Assembly: GCA_964591275.1 (NCBI GenBank)
Contig: CAZQAE010000073.1
Location: forward strand, 1-24,602
DNA: 24,602 bases
Direction of reading: 5' to 3'
Source of the DNA: G963674685 sp964591275
Lineage (GTDB): Bacteria > Lernaellota > Lernaellaia > JACKCT01
A program made the translations under genes and the position numbers. The notes below the pieces were generated by a model. The model was not told where the DNA came from. It ran no database searches and was given only the letters and a program-made list of their open reading frames with translations. Below, piece by piece: positions 1 to 7,953 of this stretch (its first letter is position 1; every line of letters starts with the position of its first letter).

Positions 1-618
1 CGCGCCACAATTGACGGCTACGAAGGCGCCGCTCACCCTATCGGAATTTCGGTGAAGGGAACGAGCGACAAGCTCCTTTCCCGTCCCCGATTCTCCGGTG
101 ATGAGAACAGAGGTTTTGTAGGGGGCGATCTTGCTCACCGCCTCGAAAACTTCCATCATTTTGTCGTCGCGTCCGATCATCTCGCCGAATCGGCTTTTGT
201 CGAACACTTCCTTGCGAAGATGCCGGTTTTCCTCCAGCAAAACTTCGTGGGCTATCGCTTTTTCCAGCACGGCGACAACCTCATTGGCTTTGAAAGGCTT
301 GGAGATAAAGCTGAAAGCGCCGCGCCGCATGGCGTCCACCGCCAAATCAATCGTGGCGTAAGCGCTCATCATCACGACGGGAGACTCAATCCCTTTGGCG
401 ACAACGCGGTCCACAAATTCCAAACCGTCAATATTCGGCATGCGCAGATCGCACAAAACTACGTCGAAGCTTTCGCCGTCGTCGAGAAGATCGATGCCCT
501 GCCGACCATCGGCGGCCAGGGCGACCTCGTAGCCCCGTTGCGCAAGAAGAACTCGCAAGCTGTCGCGCATACCTTCTTCATCATCCACTATAAGAATTTT
601 GGCTTTTGCTTCTGTCAT
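1..618 (-). CDS. NtrC-family sigma-54 response regulator, N-terminal part (cut by window edge)
   Basis: Reading the minus strand from the ATG at 618 gives 206 codons with no stop before the window edge. Residues 1-120 form a receiver domain: acidic pair D12/D13, phospho-acceptor D57 in CDLRMP, S85 in MMSAYA, and K107 in SKPF. A linker helix follows, then the start of a sigma-54 AAA+ domain with Walker A GESGTGKE at 175-182 and the usual VNCGA at 202-206. In this family phosphorylation by a partner histidine kinase lets the AAA+ ring remodel sigma-54 RNA polymerase. The rest of the AAA+ domain (including GAFTGA) and the DNA-binding domain lie outside the window, so the target genes and kinase are unknown. 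The gene is divergent from the ClC gene, with about 124 bp between starts. The ribosome-binding site is weak (GAAAG). Family assignment is secure; orthology is not. Confidence 0.93.
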   Translation of the reverse strand, partial: MTEAKAKILIVDDEEGMRDSLRVLLAQRGYEVALAADGRQGIDLLDDGESFDVVLCDLRMPNIDGLEFVDRVVAKGIESPVVMMSAYATIDLAVDAMRRGAFSFISKPFKANEVVAVLEKAIAHEVLLEENRHLRKEVFDKSRFGEMIGRDDKMMEVFEAVSKIAPYKTSVLITGESGTGKELVARSLHRNSDRVSGAFVAVNCGA

Positions 619-683
619 CGCTTTCGATCATAGCTTTAAAAATCTCTGAGGGGAACGAGGGAAATTGCGCTGCCGACGCGCCA

Positions 684-712
684 TTGACAAGGCCTGCTCG
701 TCGTCTTAGATT
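684..712 (+). promoter_or_regulatory. Probable sigma-70 promoter of the ClC gene
   Basis: A perfect -35 box TTGACA (684-689) is followed by a 17-bp spacer and TAGATT (707-712), which matches the -10 consensus at 4 of 6 positions. It ends 30 bp before the ATG at 743, and a Shine-Dalgarno-like GGGGGAAGGA lies between them. Prediction from sequence only. Confidence 0.5.
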
Positions 713-742
713 CGCGCCCTTCTGGGGGAAGGACCAGGCGCG

Positions 743-2866
743 ATGAAAGCGGTCAATGGCCATGTCGGCGAAATCACCGAAAAATTTCAGGACCTGTTTC
801 AGCGGGTTCTGGAGCGGTTCGAAGTCAGCGTCCAATGGGTTCTGCTCATCGCCGCCGCCCTCATCGGCGTCATCAGCGGCGCCGGCGCCGTCGCGTTTCG
901 CTATGTAATCATCGGGCTGCAAAGACTCACCGTCATTATCGCCGAGTCTTTTGGCGACCCATCCTCCGCTTTATCAGTTACCTATCAGTCTATCGCCGAA
1001 TTTCCGATCTGGCTCAAAATTCTCATCCCCGCAGCAGGCGGTCTTATCATCGGCCCGCTCACCTATTTCCTCGCCAGGGAGGCCAAGGGGCACGGCGTTC
1101 CCGAAGTCATGGATGCGGTGGCAAGCAAAGGCGGCGTGATCCGACCGCGTGTAGCCTTGGTCAAAACTATCACCAGCGCCATTTCCATCGCCGCCGGATT
1201 CAGTCTTGGCCGCGAAGGTCCCATCGTGCAGATCGGCTCAACCTTCGGCAGCGTTATCGGCCAGGTCATGAAACTCGGCCCGGAAAAAATGAGGCTACTG
1301 ATCGGATGCGGCGCCGCAGGCGGAATCGCCGCCACCTTCAACACGCCCATCGCCGGCATGTTCTTCGCCATGGAAATCATTCTGGGAGATTTTGCCGTCG
1401 GCGCCATGTCAGCCCTGGCGGTGTCGAGCGTCGTGGCCACCATCGTTAGTTACGCCTTCCTCGGCGACACGCCCGCCTTCACGCTCCCCGGCAATTTCGT
1501 TTTTGTTTCCGCCTGGGAAATCCTGACCTACATCGTCCTGGGCCTGCTCGCCGGGATCACCGCCGTTCTTTACACCAAAATTCTCTACTTATTCGAAGAC
1601 CTGTTCGACAAACTGAAGCCCATCCCCGAATATCTGCGCCCCGTTTTGGGCGGAGTGCTTATCGGCATCATCGGCATCTGGCTTCCCAACGTCTTCGGCG
1701 TCGGATACGGGACCATCGACTCCATTTTCTTAGGGCAAATGACGATGGGCTTCATGGCCTTTCTCGTACTCGCTAAAATCGTCGCCACCTCCATCTCCAT
1801 TGGCTCCGGCGGCTCCGGCGGCATCTTCGCCCCCAGTCTCGTCATCGGCAGCGCTCTGGGCGGCGTGTTCGGGATGGTGGCGCAGCATTGGCTTTCCGCA
1901 GATCACATTGGCCCGGCGGGGGCTTACGCCGTGGTCGGCATGGCCGGCGTGGTCGCCGCCGCAACGCACGCACCGCTCACGGCCATTCTGATCGTGTTCG
2001 AGATGACCGGCGGCTACGAAGTCATCCTGCCTCTGATGCTGACCTGCGCCATCGCCACCATCGTCGCGCGCTTTTTGTCCAAGGACTCGATTTATACACT
2101 AAAGCTTACGCGGCGCGGCGTCGTCATCGCCGGAGGACGAGAGGAAGCGGTCCTTCGCTCTCTGACCGTTGATAATGTCATGCACACAGACTATGAAACC
2201 ATTTTTCGTGGCGAAACCTTCCCGCAAATTGTCGACAAGGTTCTGCGCAAGGACCAGGCCGAGTTCTACGTCGTAGACGAAAACAAAAAGCTCGTGGGGC
2301 GGCTCAACATCTATCTCATCAAAGACATCCTGCGGGAAACGGGTCTGGGTTCTCTCGTCGTTGCGGACGACATTATGGCACCCTGTCATCACATGCTGAC
2401 TTCCGACACCACGCTCGCCGACTGCCTGCGGCAGTTGACCTTCAAGGGCATCGACGAACTGCCGGTGGTCAACAACCTGCAAGACGCGCGCATGATCGGC
2501 GTCCTGGAGCGCTCCCATATCATCAGCACCTACAACCGCGAAATTTTAAGGAAGTCCGCTGCGGGCTTTCGCGTGGTGCAAAAAACCGAAGAGGGAAATC
2601 AGTTGCGTTCCGTGCAATTGCAACTTGGATTCGAAACCAGGGAAATCCGCGTCTCCGCTTCACTGGCCGGCAAAACGCTTCACTCCCTGAACCTTCGCGC
2701 GAAATACGGCATCAACTGCCTGACCATCAAAAGCGCCGAAAACGGCCAGGTTGACGACAGCGCGGTTCCCATGCCCGAATTGGAACTCGAAGAAGGCGAC
2801 CTGATGATTTGCGTCGGCAGCCCCGAGCAATTCGAGGTTTTTGCCAAAGACTTTCCTCCCCTTTAG
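743..2866 (+). CDS. ClC-family chloride channel/antiporter with CBS pair and TrkA-C-like tail
   Basis: This 707-residue inner-membrane protein moves chloride (or a similar anion) and carries cytoplasmic regulatory domains. The ClC core spans about residues 30-455 with three filter motifs: GHGVP (116-120), GREGP (156-160, gating glutamate E158) and GGIFAP (359-364). A conserved late tyrosine is at Y451. Two CBS motifs follow (about 475-600), usually nucleotide-binding, then a TrkA-C/RCK-C-like domain (about 625-707) ending in EGDLMICVGSPEQF. Aligning IAGMFFAMEIILGDF with the E. coli ClC-ec1 segment puts Ile212 where the internal proton-relay glutamate (E203) sits; this may mean weak or no proton coupling, but that is inference. 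Start at 743 is supported by an upstream GGAAGGA and a good promoter. The gene stands alone; nothing nearby indicates its physiological role. Confidence 0.95.
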   Translation: MKAVNGHVGEITEKFQDLFQRVLERFEVSVQWVLLIAAALIGVISGAGAVAFRYVIIGLQRLTVIIAESFGDPSSALSVTYQSIAEFPIWLKILIPAAGGLIIGPLTYFLAREAKGHGVPEVMDAVASKGGVIRPRVALVKTITSAISIAAGFSLGREGPIVQIGSTFGSVIGQVMKLGPEKMRLLIGCGAAGGIAATFNTPIAGMFFAMEIILGDFAVGAMSALAVSSVVATIVSYAFLGDTPAFTLPGNFVFVSAWEILTYIVLGLLAGITAVLYTKILYLFEDLFDKLKPIPEYLRPVLGGVLIGIIGIWLPNVFGVGYGTIDSIFLGQMTMGFMAFLVLAKIVATSISIGSGGSGGIFAPSLVIGSALGGVFGMVAQHWLSADHIGPAGAYAVVGMAGVVAAATHAPLTAILIVFEMTGGYEVILPLMLTCAIATIVARFLSKDSIYTLKLTRRGVVIAGGREEAVLRSLTVDNVMHTDYETIFRGETFPQIVDKVLRKDQAEFYVVDENKKLVGRLNIYLIKDILRETGLGSLVVADDIMAPCHHMLTSDTTLADCLRQLTFKGIDELPVVNNLQDARMIGVLERSHIISTYNREILRKSAAGFRVVQKTEEGNQLRSVQLQLGFETREIRVSASLAGKTLHSLNLRAKYGINCLTIKSAENGQVDDSAVPMPELELEEGDLMICVGSPEQFEVFAKDFPPL

Positions 2867-3049
2867 TTGAAGTCTTAAAATTATATCTCCGAAAAACAAA
2901 GTGTGATGCTGCCCGCATCGCCCCATTTCCAAAAACCAATTTTTGTTTTCACGGTAATTTGTGGCATCATCCAGGCATAGATTTTGTGAAAGGGGCAAAA
3001 ATCAGGCATTGAAAAAAGGCGATGCGTTGCGTATTGCCGTAGTCTCGAT

Positions 3050-3376
3050 GTGTTAACTACAAACGATTGCATCCTTGGCGCAGCCGATTGTTTGGACGCG
3101 GAAGTCTGCCTTGGCCTAAGCCCGTTTTGCCCAAGATACGAGGGCGACGGCAGATGTTGCCGTGTTGATGATCCATGCCGGTTAGCCTCAAATTCGACGT
3201 GCAACTGCGGGGGCGCGTGTGAATGGAAGAACTATGATTGTTACACCGAATGTCCCGGCTACGCAGGACCTTTTCCCGATTGTTGCAGAAAGAATGATCC
3301 ATGCGGATGGGCTGAAAACGGCGATTGTGAATGCGCAAAAACCTGCGATTGGGACGCCAACGATTCAGTTTGGTGA
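3050..3376 (+). pseudogene. Remnant of a Cys-module protein (two modules, no signal peptide)
   Basis: The open frame begins at a GTG with no clear ribosome-binding site and codes for 108 residues with neither a signal peptide nor an Asp linker. It holds two copies of the eight-Cys module that is intact in the lipoproteins at 5378 and 7151: C-x2-Y-x-G, CC, DPC, C-x-C, C-x-W and D-C. The second copy has lost its last cysteine (AND-S instead of xxD-C), just before the stop. An extra Cys-rich stretch precedes module one. The frame is open for about 20 codons upstream but offers no better start. Seventeen bases downstream sits an orphan lipoprotein signal peptide, so the region looks like the rearranged remains of one or two family members. 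It could still be expressed as a small secretion-less protein, but I consider that less likely. Confidence 0.6.
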
Positions 3377-3393
3377 TAAATGAGATAAAAAGC

Positions 3394-3525
3394 ATGAAGG
3401 TCTCAAAAGCAAAGCTGGTTGCCCTGGTTTCGATCCTGGCGTTGAGTTTTGCCGTGGCCCTGGCTTGCGGCGAAGATACCAAGGAAAAGACAACCCTTAT
3501 TCAACCAATACTGCGTTTGACTTGA
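3394..3525 (+). pseudogene. Truncated lipoprotein: orphan signal peptide of the Cys-Gly-Asp family
   Basis: A 43-residue frame starts at ATG 3394 with a textbook lipoprotein signal: MKVSKAK, a hydrophobic stretch, then VALAC-GED. This matches the signal peptides of the poly-Asp lipoproteins at 5378, 6403 and 7151 (AVACGDD, VIACGDD, VVACGDD). After CGED the sequence leaves the family pattern (TKEKTTLIQ) and stops, so there is no Asp linker and no head domain. The likely explanation is a frameshift or deletion within an Asp-coding repeat tract. A short functional lipopeptide cannot be excluded. Confidence 0.6.
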
Positions 3526-3696
3526 ATAAGATTTTTGGCATTCAACTTCCCTTGAATAAAATCCATGAGCACTAAAGGCGGGAAGCTCTGTGCGATTGCT
3601 TCAATTTCCCCCTCGCCCCTCTTTACAAAAGCTCCCAATTTGGTGCTATCTAATCGTTGCTATGGTAACTCCTAAAGCCACGAAGGAGATGCGCGG

Positions 3697-5238
3697 ATGC
3701 TAAAGCTCAATCTGCCAACAGAAAAGATCGATCACGCGCGGGAGTTGGCGCGAAGCATCGCCGATTCGGTGCAAAGCTACATCGTCGCGCATACGACCGA
3801 CAGCGTGGAACGCACAACCCTGCGGCTCCTGGGCCTGGACGGCGAAAGCAGCGAGGGAATCGTTTGGCCGAACATCCTGGGCGATCACTTAAAGCCGCTG
3901 CTTTCCGGCGGCGCCTGCCCTCCGGTTTTTTCCGCCATGATCTCCCATGACATCGACATCGACGCGCTCGCCGCCGCTGTGGACGAAAAGCAAATCGACC
4001 TTTGTAAGGAGCCGATATTGCCGCGGGATCAAATGGAGGCTTTTGCGGGTGAATGCGCAAAAAAAGCCATGGCCCGCATCGACGCGACCGCCGACCGCCG
4101 AGACGAACTGGTGGAAAAGCTCGGCGATCCGCAAAAGCCATGGCTTTATGTCATCGTCGCCACCGGCAACATCCACGAAGATTTGCGCCAGGCACAGATG
4201 GCCGCGCGCCAGGGCGCCGACGTGATCGCCGTTATCCGCAGCACCATCCAGTCGCTTCTGGACTACGTGCCATACGGCATCACCACCGAAGGCTATGGCG
4301 GCACCTACGCCACGCAGGAAAATTTCAAGCTCATGCGCGAAGGCCTGGACGAAGTCGGCGAGGAAGTGGGGCGCTATATCCGTCTGGTCAATTACGCTTC
4401 GGGTTTGTGCATGCCCGAGATCGCCGCCATGGGCGCGGTCGAGCGCCTGGACATGATGCTCAACGACAGCATGTACGGCATACTTTTTCGCGACATCAAT
4501 CCCAACCGCACATTCGTGGATCAATACACTTCGCGCCTGTTATCCGCGCGGGCGAAAATCATCATCAACACCGGCGAGGACAACTACCTGACGACCGCGG
4601 ACGCCATGGAGGCGGCGCACACCGTGCTGGCCTCGTGCCTTATCAACGAACGCTTCGCGGAACTGGCGGGTCTTTCGCCGGAGCTGATGGGCCTGGGGCA
4701 TGCCTTCGAGATCAATCCCGAGATCGCCGATTCGCTTTCGCTGGAAATCGCGCACGCGCTTTTGATCCGCGAGATTTTCCCGAATCACCCGCTCAAGTAC
4801 ATGCCGCCCACGAAATACATGACCGGCGACGTCTTTCGCGGCTATCAGATGAACGCCTACTTCAACCTCGTCGGCGCTCTCACGCACCAGGGCATTCAGC
4901 TTCTGGGGATGCTGACCGAAGCCATGCACACTCCCTACCTCATGGACCGCGCCCTGGCCGTGCAAAACGCCAAATACGCCTTCAAGGCGGCCAGACATCT
5001 GTCCGACAGTTTCGATTTGAGAACGGACGGCCCGATAGCCCTGCGTGCAACAGAAGTCCTGGACAAAGCGCTGCGAATGATGGAGCACATCGCGGATATC
5101 GGCCTGTTCGACGCCATTGAAGAAGGGCTTTTCGCCGATATCAAACGCCCACGCGAACTGGGCAAAGGCACCGGCGGCGTGTACGCCAAATCCCCTGACT
5201 ACTGGAATCCAATTCTCGATGCGCTGCGGGGAAAATGA
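3697..5238 (+). CDS. kamD: Lysine 5,6-aminomutase, alpha subunit
   Basis: This 513-residue protein is full length for KamD (about 516). With the beta subunit KamE it forms the adenosylcobalamin- and PLP-dependent enzyme that moves the terminal amino group of D-lysine or L-beta-lysine from C6 to C5 in lysine fermentation. Characteristic stretches are HTTDSVERTTLRLLGLDG near residue 35, ATGNIHEDLRQAQMAARQGA and AVIRSTIQSLLDYVPYG around 150-195, TTEGYGGTYATQENF, SGLCMPEIAAMGAVERLDMM, and INTGEDNYLTTADA. The protein is the TIM-barrel subunit; KamE carries the Rossmann cobalamin domain and the lysine that anchors PLP. No kamE, kamA or kdd/kce-type gene is visible in the window. The start has an excellent ribosome-binding site (AAGGAG, 8 nt before ATG). 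Assignment rests on remembered family motifs and is strong. Confidence 0.93.
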   Translation: MLKLNLPTEKIDHARELARSIADSVQSYIVAHTTDSVERTTLRLLGLDGESSEGIVWPNILGDHLKPLLSGGACPPVFSAMISHDIDIDALAAAVDEKQIDLCKEPILPRDQMEAFAGECAKKAMARIDATADRRDELVEKLGDPQKPWLYVIVATGNIHEDLRQAQMAARQGADVIAVIRSTIQSLLDYVPYGITTEGYGGTYATQENFKLMREGLDEVGEEVGRYIRLVNYASGLCMPEIAAMGAVERLDMMLNDSMYGILFRDINPNRTFVDQYTSRLLSARAKIIINTGEDNYLTTADAMEAAHTVLASCLINERFAELAGLSPELMGLGHAFEINPEIADSLSLEIAHALLIREIFPNHPLKYMPPTKYMTGDVFRGYQMNAYFNLVGALTHQGIQLLGMLTEAMHTPYLMDRALAVQNAKYAFKAARHLSDSFDLRTDGPIALRATEVLDKALRMMEHIADIGLFDAIEEGLFADIKRPRELGKGTGGVYAKSPDYWNPILDALRGK

Positions 5239-5246
5239 TCGCGACC

Positions 5247-5312
5247 GCCCCTCGACCCCTTCGACTTCGCTCAGGACAGGCATGCTCGCGACAGGAAATA
5301 TTGCTCCTACAT
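5247..5312. repeat. Intergenic repeat pair: TTCGACTTCGCTCAGG element and a decayed REP-like unit
   Basis: Directly after kamD lies CCCTTCGACTTCGCTCAGG, a motif I know as a widespread intergenic repeat in many bacterial genomes. It is followed by CGCGACAGGAAATATTG and CTCCTACAT. The second part matches the REP-like unit at 13911-13936 apart from a few changes that spoil the GCGACA/TGTCGC stem, so it looks like a decayed copy. Confidence 0.5.
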
Positions 5313-5318
5313 TTTTCT

Positions 5319-5347
5319 TTCAAATTTTGAGTCTTGTGTTATATACT
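5319..5347 (+). promoter_or_regulatory. Possible promoter of the 5378 lipoprotein
   Basis: TTCAAA (5319-5324) and TATACT (5342-5347) are separated by 17 bp, matching -35 and -10 consensus at 4/6 and 5/6 positions. The -10 box ends 30 bp before the ATG at 5378, with GGGGA between them. Prediction only. Confidence 0.35.
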
Positions 5348-5377
5348 GGGGATGTCTCAACTGCGGGGATAATCATC

Positions 5378-6112
5378 ATGGAAACAAAAAGACTTTTGAC
5401 ACTCATCATCCTTGGGGTTTTGGCATCGGTGTTTGCGTTAGCCGTAGCCTGCGGCGACGATGATGATGCAGTAGACGACGATGAAGAGGACGACGATGAG
5501 AACGACGCCGGAGATGGATTGGGCCCGATCCAGGACGACGACGATGAGGATGACTTTTTCAGCGATGATGATTTTTTCAGCGATGACGACGATGCGGACG
5601 ATGACGATGATAATACCGGCGACCATATCTGCATAGGATACGAAGGAAGCGACGACTGTTGCAGAGCGAACGATCCCTGCAACCTGGCCGACGACGGCGA
5701 CTGCGACTGCGATGGCTGGTGCGAGTGGGAAGTCGCGGACTGCTCCGACAGGCTCTGCCCCAATTACAACGGCAGCGATGCGTGTTGCGCCGAGGATGAT
5801 CCCTGCCACTACGCGGACAACGCCGCCTGCGACTGCAACGGTTTTTGCGATTGGGATTGGTCTGACTGCGGTGCCGATGACGACGCCTGGGATGATGATA
5901 TTTGGGACGATGATATTTGGGATGACGACGAGGAGGATTGCCCCGGTTATACAGGCTACAATTTCTGCTGCAAAATCGACGATCCTTGTAGCTATACCAA
6001 CGATGGCTGGTGCGATTGCGACGGAACCTGCCCCTGGGATGAAAACGACTGCGGCGCCGACGACGATTTCTGGGATGATGATTTCTGGGATGACGATATC
6101 TGGTGGGATTAG
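5378..6112 (+). CDS. Poly-Asp lipoprotein with three eight-Cys modules
   Basis: This is a 244-residue predicted lipoprotein, with signal peptide 1-24 and lipid-attachment Cys25 in LAVACGD. Residues 27-79 are an acidic linker with two FFSDDD repeats. Three copies of an eight-Cys module follow at about 85-122, 127-164 and 188-225: C-x2-Y-x-G-x3-CC-x3-[DN]-PC, then C-x-C-x3-C-x-W and D-C. Modules two and three are each followed by Trp-Asp tails (WDDDIWDDD and WDDDFWDDD). The cysteine count allows four disulfides per module, suggesting a periplasmic or surface location. The C-[ED]W...D-C ending is reminiscent of Lin12-Notch repeats, which bind calcium, but that is only a resemblance. ATG 5378 is chosen because it starts the signal peptide and has GGGGA upstream; the open frame extends further upstream into kamD but lacks a signal there. 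Function unknown. Confidence 0.85.
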   Translation: METKRLLTLIILGVLASVFALAVACGDDDDAVDDDEEDDDENDAGDGLGPIQDDDDEDDFFSDDDFFSDDDDADDDDDNTGDHICIGYEGSDDCCRANDPCNLADDGDCDCDGWCEWEVADCSDRLCPNYNGSDACCAEDDPCHYADNAACDCNGFCDWDWSDCGADDDAWDDDIWDDDIWDDDEEDCPGYTGYNFCCKIDDPCSYTNDGWCDCDGTCPWDENDCGADDDFWDDDFWDDDIWWD

Positions 6113-6402
6113 GCTTTAACCACGAATAGATCGTGCTTTCCTCCTCAAACCATACAATGGCCTAACTAACCACTCAGTCATTAACAATCGTTATTTGCGT
6201 TCGCCAGCATATGCGCGATACATTGATGACTCTGGCGCTGAAAGCGTTTGTCCTCAACTGCTCATACGCATATTTTGGCTATGGGCATTTTGCGCGCTGA
6301 TCCCCATCGGCGAAAATGTCTTGACTTTCTATTGGAAAACTGGCAATTTTCGTCTGCTTATGCAGACTCTAAGAAAACACTTTAACAACCAGGAGTAAGA
6401 AA

Positions 6403-6819
6403 TTGAAAAATCTATGGATTCTGACCTTGCTGATCGCAATTTGTGTAACCGGCTCCATGTCCGTCATTGCGTGCGGAGATGATGACGACGACGATGACGA
6501 CGACGATACTGCCGATGTCGACGACGACGATGATGCGGACGACGATGACGCCGATGACGATGTCGACGACGACATGGACGATGACATGGACGATGACGTC
6601 GATGACGATGTGGATGATGATGCCGACGATGACGACGATTCGTGCGCCGATGTAGTCCAAGCCCTTATCGACTATTGCCCTGAATATGACTATGACACGT
6701 GGTACCAGAGTGTTTGTGTCGAATATCAGGATCCGGATTGCCTCGCATGGTGCTACAATGCCTATGACGAGTGCATTGATATCCAGGACTGCTACGAGAC
6801 CGACGAGTGCCTCGTGTAA
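6403..6819 (+). CDS. Poly-Asp lipoprotein with short Cys-rich head
   Basis: The TTG start at 6403 is supported by AGGAG seven bases upstream and by the signal peptide that begins there. The signal ends in SVIAC-GDD, with lipidated Cys24. Residues 26-79 are almost pure Asp, with four-residue periods such as DDDMDDDMDDDVDDDV. The head (80-138) holds seven cysteines in patterns such as YCPEYDYD, DCLAWCYNAYDEC and DCYETDEC, unlike the eight-Cys module. A loosely similar Cys pattern occurs in the 75-residue ORF at 20500-20727. A perfect hairpin, GTCTGC-TTAT-GCAGAC (6352-6367), sits in the leader. A strong terminator follows at 6848. No known domain recognised; function unknown. Confidence 0.8.
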   Translation: MKNLWILTLLIAICVTGSMSVIACGDDDDDDDDDDTADVDDDDDADDDDADDDVDDDMDDDMDDDVDDDVDDDADDDDDSCADVVQALIDYCPEYDYDTWYQSVCVEYQDPDCLAWCYNAYDECIDIQDCYETDECLV

Positions 6820-6847
6820 TTCGCAATAGTTTCTGACGCTATACAAG

Positions 6848-6873
6848 CCGGCCCTTTGCGGGGCCGGTTTTTT
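6848..6873 (+). terminator. Rho-independent terminator of the 6403 gene
   Basis: CCGGCCC (6848-6854) pairs with GGGCCGG (6861-6867) across a six-base loop, followed by six T. It lies about 30 bp after the stop codon. About 21 bases are identical to the terminator at 7954. Confidence 0.9.
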
Positions 6874-7150
6874 CATGGCGCCAATGCCGTATTTTTGCAA
6901 TGGAGCCCCAAGCCCGTATTTTTTGGGCTAACCGTGTTTTGCGTCTGTGGCAACGATTTTCGAGTGGCGAGAACGAAAGCAGTTGGGATGAACGCGCCGC
7001 CAATCAATCCGCCTGGAAATTACCCTGTTGTTTTCCACGCCGGTCTGGATTTCTTAAGCATCCAAAAATTTCGATAGAAAAATCCGTCAAAACCTGATAC
7101 ACTACTATCATGGACTTGATATAAACCTCTGATGCGAAAGGAAACTTCAA

Positions 7151-7927
7151 ATGAAACGCTTTCAATTGACCTTGGCCCTTTTGGCGATACTGTCGCTAAG
7201 TATGGCTTTCGTCGTGGCCTGCGGCGATGACGATGACGACGACGACAACGACGACGCAGTGGATGACGACGTAAATGACGATGCAGACGATGACGTGGAC
7301 GACGATGTGGACGACGATGTGGACGACGACGTAAATGACGACGTGGACGACGACGTAAATGACGACGTGGATGATGACGTCGATGACGACGTTGATGATG
7401 ATGTCGACGACGATGTGGATGATGACGTCGATGACGACGTTGACGATGACATCGGTGATGATGAACCCAATAATGACAAGTTGACGGCATCGGGCCCCAT
7501 TGCGGTCGATACGCCGCTCGCCGGCATAGCCGGCGACGAGGACTGGTTTTTCTTCGCGCCGACGGTCGGACAGGAACTTCTAACCGTGGACCTGACCTTC
7601 CTGAACAGCGAAAACGATCTGGACATAGAAGCCTTTGATGAGGCAGGCAACGAACTCGGCTATGGCGGAAGCACCGATGACAACGAGCAAATAGAATTTG
7701 CCAATCCTGATGCGAGAGGAAACATTTACCTCCGTGTCTTTAATTACCAGGACACCTACACCGACAGCGCATATGACCTTCAGTGGTCTGCCAGCGCCCT
7801 CGACTATTGCACGGGTTATACGGGCGACAATCTCTGCTGCCAAAACGGCAATCCCTGCGCATGGGAAGAAGACAGCTCGTGTGATTGCGACGGATTTTGC
7901 ACATGGGACGCCGTAGACTGCGCCTGA
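7151..7927 (+). CDS. Poly-Asp lipoprotein with PPC-like domain and one eight-Cys module
   Basis: A 258-residue lipoprotein with its signal ending in FVVAC-GDD (Cys24). Residues 26-105 form the longest Asp tract in the window: roughly fifteen DDDV or NDDV tetrads. Residues about 108-212 resemble a bacterial pre-peptidase C-terminal (PPC) beta-sandwich: GDEDWFFFAPTVGQ, NDLDIEAFDEAGNEL, then NIYLRVFNY and YDLQW. PPC domains usually accompany secreted proteases, but no protease is fused here. Residues 220-257 are one eight-Cys module (YCTGYTG, CC, NPC, CDCDGFC, WDAVDC). AAAGGAAA precedes ATG 7151. The protein joins in one polypeptide the tether, a PPC domain and the module repeated three times at 5378, which shows that heads are exchanged within the family. 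Confidence 0.85.
   Translation: MKRFQLTLALLAILSLSMAFVVACGDDDDDDDNDDAVDDDVNDDADDDVDDDVDDDVDDDVNDDVDDDVNDDVDDDVDDDVDDDVDDDVDDDVDDDVDDDIGDDEPNNDKLTASGPIAVDTPLAGIAGDEDWFFFAPTVGQELLTVDLTFLNSENDLDIEAFDEAGNELGYGGSTDDNEQIEFANPDARGNIYLRVFNYQDTYTDSAYDLQWSASALDYCTGYTGDNLCCQNGNPCAWEEDSSCDCDGFCTWDAVDCA
7331..7462 (+). repeat. Tandem DNA repeats encoding the DDDV linker
   Basis: Within the 7151 gene, two 24-bp units begin with GTAAATGACGACGTGGACGA at 7331 and 7355. Two 48-bp units begin at 7367 and 7415 and share their first 29 bases. All keep a 12-bp (four-codon) period. GAC and GAT codons are otherwise mixed freely. Confidence 0.8.
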
Positions 7928-7953
7928 TCCATCAACTGTTTTTCGAATAACGA

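Noticed and set aside
52..633. A 193-codon plus-strand frame at the left edge
   Set aside because: It is antisense to the NtrC-type regulator, whose receiver motifs and Walker A are unmistakable on the minus strand.
4053..5120. A 355-codon plus-strand frame inside kamD
   Set aside because: It is an out-of-frame shadow of kamD, rich in Arg and His, with no domain.
5117..5377. N-terminal extension of the 5378 lipoprotein back into kamD
   Set aside because: The signal peptide starts at ATG 5378 with its own ribosome-binding site; the extension overlaps kamD out of frame.
6195..6398. A 67-codon plus-strand frame before the 6403 lipoprotein
   Set aside because: No ribosome-binding site, no recognisable motif, and it overlaps the leader hairpin at 6352-6367.
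7020..7650. Minus-strand frames rich in Ser-Thr or Arg-His repeats opposite the Asp tract
   Set aside because: They are complements of the GAC/GAT repeats of the 7151 lipoprotein; similar shadows occur opposite the other Asp tracts.
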